Part shown: positions 59,186 to 64,000 of the stretch, piece by piece
How the letters are laid out: every line of letters starts with the position of its first letter
Numbering within the stretch: the stretch's first letter is position 1
Assembly (NCBI GenBank): GCA_015501585.1
Contig: JADNRY010000053.1
Span: 228,510-292,509, forward strand
Direction of reading: 5' to 3'
Source: Rhodocollybia butyracea
Lineage: Eukaryota > Basidiomycota > Agaricomycetes > Agaricales > Omphalotaceae
DNA length: 64,000 nucleotides
Made by a program: the position numbers and the translations under genes
The notes under the pieces: generated by a model
Database searches by the model: none
Told to the model about the DNA's origin: nothing
The model's input: only the letters and a program-made list of their open reading frames with translations

Positions 59186-59595
59186 CAGTTCCACAGATAT
59201 CAGATCATTGCACAAACCTCCGGCCAGTAAAAGGGTCCTAGTGTTTTTTTTGGGTTTTTTTTTAGGTTTTTTTTTAGGTTTTTTTTTAGGTTTTTTTTTT
59301 TTTTTTTGCAAACTTCATCGCCGCCTTGCTCCCGGAGTACCCCGCCTCAGCCGTAACTGTTACGTCCCGGCTTTGGCCAGTACACGGCGTGTTATTATAG
59401 AAACTCTAGCCTCCCTCAGTTCCACAGATATCCAAAAACTTCCGGCCAGCGAATGAACCCTAGTTTTTTGTTTTTTGTTTTGCAAACTTCATTGCCGCCT
59501 TGCTCCCAGAGTTCCCCGCCTCAGTTGCGCCTGTCCACGTCACGCCTTTGTCCTAGTACACGGTGTGATGTTATGGAAACACTAGCCTACCTATA
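59186..59595 (+). repeat. Two-copy direct repeat with poly-T minisatellite
   Basis: Unit A (about 59186-59416) and unit B (about 59417-59595) share CAGTTCCACAGATATC, then CCGGCCAG, then CCTAGT plus a T tract, then TTTGCAAACTTCAT, GCCGCCTTGCTCCC, CCCCGCCTCAG and TACACGG.GTG. In unit A the T tract has expanded into three or four copies of GGTTTTTTTTTA plus about 17 T (59241-59307). Unit B keeps a short tract (GTTTTTTGTTTTTTG). Probably two tandem copies of a non-coding repeat. Confidence 0.75.
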
Positions 59596-60022
59596 ATCTG
59601 CTGTCGTCGGTGGCTGCGTTTCGTTCAATGCCAAACTTGAAGGTCACAGTCCAAGTGATTGTTCGTTCTACTTGCGCTATATTCTTGCTCATTGGCAATA
59701 GGTTTCGTGTGCTATCCGGTGGAAAATTCAAACGTGTCGTAATACAACTTGTTTTGCTGGATCAAATTAGTTGGAACTTGGATCCTTGACGAATTTGCTG
59801 ATTTTGAGTCACCCATACGCTTCCGTATCTTATCTCTAGCGTTCAAGATGTTCAAGAGTCTTTATTGCCCTTCATGGTGGTGCGAAGGCAAGGATGGGCT
59901 ATGGGACGATGAGCGTGATGGCGCCATTTAACATCACGTGTTTCCATGACTCATGCAGACTCGATTTCATTATTGCGGTTCACCGCCGATGCTCTTGAGC
60001 TCTGGGGCGCCTGGGACACATC

Positions 60023-60391
60023 ATGAAACCTCGGGAAGGCCTGCAGACGCCTCTCTCTGACGAAATATCCTGTATGGATCTAGGGCTGCAGGGAAAACTT
60101 TTTACCGAGGTGGATTCGCTAGCTTCTCAAAAAGCTGAGGAATGGAAGGTTGATGGCTGTCTATCTTGATCTATACGTGTGCCTTGGGACGGCGTCCATT
60201 TTCGGCTCCAGAATTTGCTCGTGCTTCACCCAGAGAACCAGAGAACAGGTCCAGCCAGAGGAAAGAGGAAGGAATACGAGGAGCAGCAAGCAGAAAGGTG
60301 GAAGCAAGAGGCGTTGCTTCCGAGTTGTCATAGGCGGATGTGGAACTTGACGGTGTGCATCTTGCCTCGTGCTAGGCTAATGAAACACTAA
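60023..60391 (+). CDS. Possible small two-exon gene or gene fragment
   Basis: Reading from ATG at 60023 gives MKPREGLQTPLSDEISCMDL, then a helical segment FTEVDSLASQKAEEWK. A 64-bp intron-like stretch (GTTGAT...CTCCAG) would join in phase to NLLVLHPENQRTGPARGKRK, then EYEEQQAERWKQEALLPSCH and a stop at 60391. The charged helices look more protein-like than the surroundings. The donor is not the usual GTRNGT. No family recognised; it could be a decayed transposase piece. Confidence 0.3.
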
Positions 60392-62046
60392 TATGTAGGT
60401 GTTGCAGTTGTCGTAAAGGCATTCAAAAGGACAGATCCAGAGCAAGATAGAGAGAACCAGAAACCACAGCACCACTTTCCTGGGTCACGATTCCTCGAAC
60501 TTTGTTTTTTTTTTTTACGGCTTAACAGGAATTCTCGTTTTGGTCTTTTATCGGAGCTCAGTAACTTTTCAATGAAATTTCGGCGTCTTTCTTCAGCTTG
60601 ACCAAAACGTCTTGCTGTCCGTCCCCACTCTCAAAAGCTGAGCCATGAGTCGGCACGTTTCCCATCCTCGAATCCTGTGTTCAGCATGCTGATTGCTTTC
60701 GTATTCAGTTTCCATCCTTATCCACGACGCGTCAACCGCCAAGACGACGATGAAGAGGATTTTCCCGTAAGCTAGAATCACCATTTTCTGTTTGGATTAT
60801 TGTTAAAGTTTTTAATCGTGTCGAAATGCAGGACCCAGCCCGCAAAATAGATAAATGGCACGGCCCTCTAGAAATATTTGTCCATCTGATCTTCGTACGT
60901 TGTACAATCCTTTGAGTCTGACAGTGTGTGGTGGTCCTAACCCCCTACCAGATTTTAATCTATTATACCTTATGGTTCATCGGTCTACCGATACTTCAGT
61001 ATGTATCCATCATGGCCCGCAGGTATCCCTTCTAAAGCTCTCGTTGTAAGTGCTGTAAATTTTTCCAGTCAAGACTCGCTCTGATATATCTGTATAGAGG
61101 ATGAGTTTGGAGAGATATGCACTTTTTCGTCGGGATTTACTTGTTGATACTCTTCATGATTATGGTGGCCCTTGAAATACACACCTCTGCTTCAACGTGT
61201 AATGAGAAACATTGCTTCGAATTGAATTGTTCGTCCCCCCAGTTTTCTCACTTAATCATGTCGCCCTTGGGGACCGTGATAGCCTCTGGCAGCTGTTTGG
61301 GTCCTTTCAACCTCAATATGTATGCGTTGTAAGTGACCACGACGTTATGCCATGTCGGTACAACTAAACGTGTCAAGAACTAGTCCTGAACGGGGATGGA
61401 TTTCTAGCTCTTCTCTTTCTGGGTCAAAAGGAAATCCTGCAGTGAAGCAATGTCCAGCTAAACATCCAATCCTCTTCCAATCCTCCAAGACTGACGCCTT
61501 TCGCAAACACAACCTTACGCGTCTCGGTCTTAGGAATGTTGGCAGAACACTTTAACTAGACTTTAACACTGCTCATTTGTTTCACCCGGTCATCTCTAAC
61601 CTGAATGCGTCAACATTGTTATTATCTTGAGCCACCACCACTTTTGAACATGATCGGGTGTGAAGACCCAAAACGGTGTCCAGGTGGCTACTAACGATTT
61701 TGAGTACCTGCAGACGCGTTACTCAGGAAATCGGGGAGATAAATGCTTAACCTTAGCGGCCTCAGCCTTCGTCCTGTTCAGCAGTCATATTCATAGTAGA
61801 AAGTCGAAGAGATACAATGTTTTTTTTTTTTTTTCAAAAACAAGATATAAATAGGACAGATGGATACATGGTGAACTAGCTACGAAAGCGACGGCCTGAA
61901 TACTCGCAACTTGAAACAGAACCATTGATTGTTTCAACGCTGCCTCACTCAGACCATGTCGCGTTGATGGCACAAAACTGAGAGGTGATGATTCATTGAA
62001 GAGAACTAGTCAGGCAACAATAACGACAGAAGTAGAACGAGAGCTA

Positions 62047-63456
62047 TTATACCCGTCCTTCAAGCCAGTCTTTCTTTCTTCGTATCGGCACTTGCAGATC
62101 CACTCCGAGCTCAGAAGCCTTTTGATTTGCCCAAGCATCAATAGCAGCGAAGCGACGATCCAAGGGTCGTCCGACACGAGCCTTTTCTGTCCAGTCCCAG
62201 ATTTCTTTTAGGTTTCGGCCAGCACGTAAAGCTTTAAAGAAGTTGGGAGATAACCTGCGTACATCCTAAACCAGATGGAATTAATTCTCGGGATAGCCTG
62301 AGAGGTCCGACAACTCTTTACTCACCTCATCATACCTATCCCTCCATTCTCCATACTCAAATTTGTCGGGAGAAAGCTGAAGGAGGTAACTAGACCAGGT
62401 ACTCATAGGAGTCTCCTCCCCATCATACCTAATCCATTCGGGATACGTTGCAGAAAGCAAGGCAGGAACAGCCAAGGTATTCTCCCAGTCGATTATCCCC
62501 GTGAGCTGCGCGGTGACAGGGTCAACCATAATGTTTGTGACCGAAGGATCGTAGTGGTGGAGACTTTTTGAGCCAAGAAGACCATCGTCCAAGAGATATT
62601 CCTCGACGGAAGGAATTAGAGCAGGAACTAGAGCTTTCAGTTTGTGAAGAATGGGAAGTTCGAGCTCGAGGACAGGCATTTCGGGATAGCTCAGTACTAT
62701 GCCTTCAGCGCTATACTGACCATCATGCATGAGATGCCAAAATCGATGGGCAAGGAATGTAGCAGTTTCTTGGCGAAGATCCCGCGCGCGGATAACGGCT
62801 GGGTCAATCGACTCGAGGGTAGGAGAGTCGTACTGTAGTTTGATATCGAATGCAGCAGGCATGGGATCTTTGTGGTGATGTTGGTATTCTTCCTCGAACA
62901 TCTTCGAAAGCGAATCAGGTATCGGGGTATCGAAAATGTGAACATAACTCGTTGCGAGTTGTTTCTGAAACGTTTTCTAGTATAGAGTAAGGATGGAGAA
63001 ATTATCATTATAATGTGTAAACTTACCATGTTGTCTTCCCTTACTCCGAGGTTCTTCCAGTGGGGAGCAATAGACTCAACCCTGTGTCCAGGAATCCGTT
63101 CCATCAGCATCCATGGCAAGCCTACCGCGCTTGGATCGGGCTGAACGTGGTAGATTCGAGGGACAGTAACACCATCGATATCGCGCAAAGCTTCATGAAC
63201 AGTGGCGCGCTCAAACATCCGACGCGTGAGTTGGTCATCGGCAGTAACATCGCACTCAAAGCGTGCTATGACGTGTTCACCTCCTTCGAGTAGCACGTCG
63301 AAGACCTATCAGAGCTGTCAAAAAATATTCGTACGCAGAGAGCAAGCAACTCACTGGGTAGAGGTCCACTTGCTTCAGTTCAACCACTTGTTTGCTTCGC
63401 AGTCGAGCAATCTCCAAGCGGATGGAATCTTGACGCACTGCACTGATATCAGCCAT
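62047..63456 (-). CDS. APH-like kinase-fold protein, intact right arm of the inverted pair
   Basis: Starts at 63456 (MADISAVRQDSIRLEIARLR). Four exons join cleanly: exon 1 ends at a GTGAGT donor and continues VFDVLLEGGEHVIARFECDV; exon 2 ends REDNM and joins KTFQKQLATSYVHIFDTPIP; the last intron (GTGAGT...GTTTAG) joins DRYDE to DVRRLSPNFFKALRAGRNLK. The N lobe has PWMLMERIPGHRVESI. The Brenner motif is LHHYDPSVTNIMVDP (HxDxxxxN, Tyr in the middle) and the metal site is GIIDWENTLAVPALL, then SATYPEWIRYDG. The protein ends IRRKKDWLEGRV. Catalytic residues are present, so activity is plausible. The substrate is unknown. The broken partner is at 53095-54491 in opposite orientation. Confidence 0.85.
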
Positions 63457-63730
63457 AACCCGCGTGCTGGCTGGTGGTAGCGATGGAAAGGGGAGTGAAA
63501 ACCATGAGCAAAAAATGAACTGGACACCGTAAGTGTTGTGGGTCAATTGTGCCAGTGGGTCCTTTCATTACGACAGTGACAGTGACAGGCGCTTGCTGAA
63601 CCTCACAGCACGTGTGTTACTTGTTCTCCACTGTGATGCTGTCCGAGTTGCTGCAAGACTTAAAAACATGCAAGTGCTGCTATTTCTCTAATTCTAGATC
63701 TCTCTGTCTCATACACTTACCCCGTACATA
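63457..63730. promoter_or_regulatory. Divergent upstream region between APH-like gene and ERG28
   Basis: The two genes are transcribed away from each other. The interval should contain both promoters and probably a short 5' exon of ERG28, because no in-frame ATG precedes the recognisable ERG28 sequence. No specific element identified. Confidence 0.4.
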
Positions 63731-64000
63731 GATCTCCCTGCTTCCGAGGGTTGGCTTCCTGCATGGCAACTTGTTGTCGCGTTCTTTGCAGTATTCAATG
63801 CTGCACAAAATTATAACACCCTCAAGCTCACCAAAAGGATTTACGCGGGCATGCCTCACTTGGGTAGGTGAATAACCGAAAGGAACCCCAGACCACTGAT
63901 TCCTGTTCAGTCAACCCTCTCCAAGCTCGGGCTTTTGGAACCTGGACTATTACGTCGGCAGTAATTCGAGGATATGCTGCCTACCATATTCACGAAAAAG
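63731..64000 (+). CDS. erg28: Ergosterol biosynthetic protein 28 (Erg28), N-terminal part, cut by window edge
   Basis: The frame from 63731 reads DLPASEGWLPAWQLVVAFFA, then VFNAAQNYNTLKLTKRIYAG and MPHL. A GTAGGT intron (ending CAG at about 63907) leads to VNPLQARAFGTWTITSAVIR followed by GYAAYHIHEK at the edge. The SEGWLP start, the NTLKLTKRIY helix and the PLQARxFGTWT...RxYAAYHI segment are hallmarks of Erg28, an ER membrane protein that scaffolds the C-4 demethylation enzymes (Erg25/26/27). The codon before Asp is ATA, not ATG, so translation must begin in an upstream exon that I could not place. Confidence 0.87.

Larger units (their letters stand above)
54492..62046. other. 7.5-kb gene-poor interval between inverted APH-like copies
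   Basis: No frame here carries a recognisable domain. Open frames are short, overlap on both strands and have no codon regularity. It contains a duplicated poly-T rich unit (59186-59595), a possible tRNA-His fragment and two weak small-gene candidates listed separately. Several A/T homopolymers occur (about 60505-60516, 61820-61834). It is likely decayed non-coding DNA. Confidence 0.5.

Noticed and set aside
59241..59307. Interstitial telomere
   Set aside because: The unit GGTTTTTTTTTA is not the TTAGGG telomere repeat of basidiomycetes, and only three or four units exist.
59108..59311. Lys/Pro-rich frame (KKKPKKKP)
   Set aside because: Simply the translation of the reverse strand of the poly-T minisatellite.
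1..64000. CRISPR array, bacterial operon or prophage
   Set aside because: No regularly spaced short repeats, no Shine-Dalgarno-led gene strings; genes have spliceosomal introns throughout.

Overview
This is nuclear DNA of a filamentous basidiomycete, most likely an Agaricomycete. Almost every gene is split by introns of about 45-65 bp with GTRNGT donors and YAG acceptors. tRNA genes have introns between positions 37 and 38. The gene families include a WC-2 type GATA/PAS factor, a Kre9-like GPI-anchored protein, an AspRS-DUF2156 fusion, several aminoglycoside-phosphotransferase-like genes and a Crinkler-like NTPase. No bacterial, plasmid or phage feature was seen.

Layout: 0-6 kb holds the downstream part of a very acidic repeat protein (minus). 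7-23 kb is a compact housekeeping and regulatory block: Kre9-like wall protein, PRMT5/Skb1, Sds22, WC-2, an ankyrin protein, an APH-like kinase, tRNA-Val(CAC), a GFA-domain protein and an unknown protein. 23.7-28.4 kb encodes an aspartyl-tRNA synthetase fused to DUF2156, the architecture of ergosteryl-3beta-O-L-aspartate synthase (ErdS). 28.5-36.4 kb is rearranged: tRNA-Val genes and relics alternate with a MITE-like insert, an N-terminally truncated Ede1/Eps15-like gene full of internal duplications, and an intact PLD-like gene. 36.6-46.5 kb contains TFIIH subunit Ssl1/p44, a Zn2Cys6 regulator with an apparent frameshift in its DNA-binding domain, the molybdopterin synthase small subunit, tRNA-Gly(GCC) and a 1.2-1.3k-residue disordered protein. 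46.8-52.7 kb holds a degenerate kinase-fold gene, a weak Ser-rich gene and a Crinkler-like P-loop NTPase. 53-63.5 kb is bounded by two inverted copies of one APH-like gene, the left broken and the right intact, around about 7.5 kb with almost no coding signal. The right edge enters ERG28.

Links between genes are mostly loose, as is usual in fungi. Sds22 (PP1 regulator) and Skb1/PRMT5 are head-to-tail with only 82 bp between them. WC-2 and the ankyrin gene share a 310-bp divergent promoter. ErdS and Erg28 both concern ergosterol but lie 35 kb apart. The most unusual parts are the ErdS fusion, the tRNA-Val/MITE/truncated-Ede1 rearrangement and the inverted kinase pair around a gene desert. I found no convincing new multi-gene system. 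Splice sites were placed by eye from frame, consensus and homology, so exon edges are approximate unless stated.
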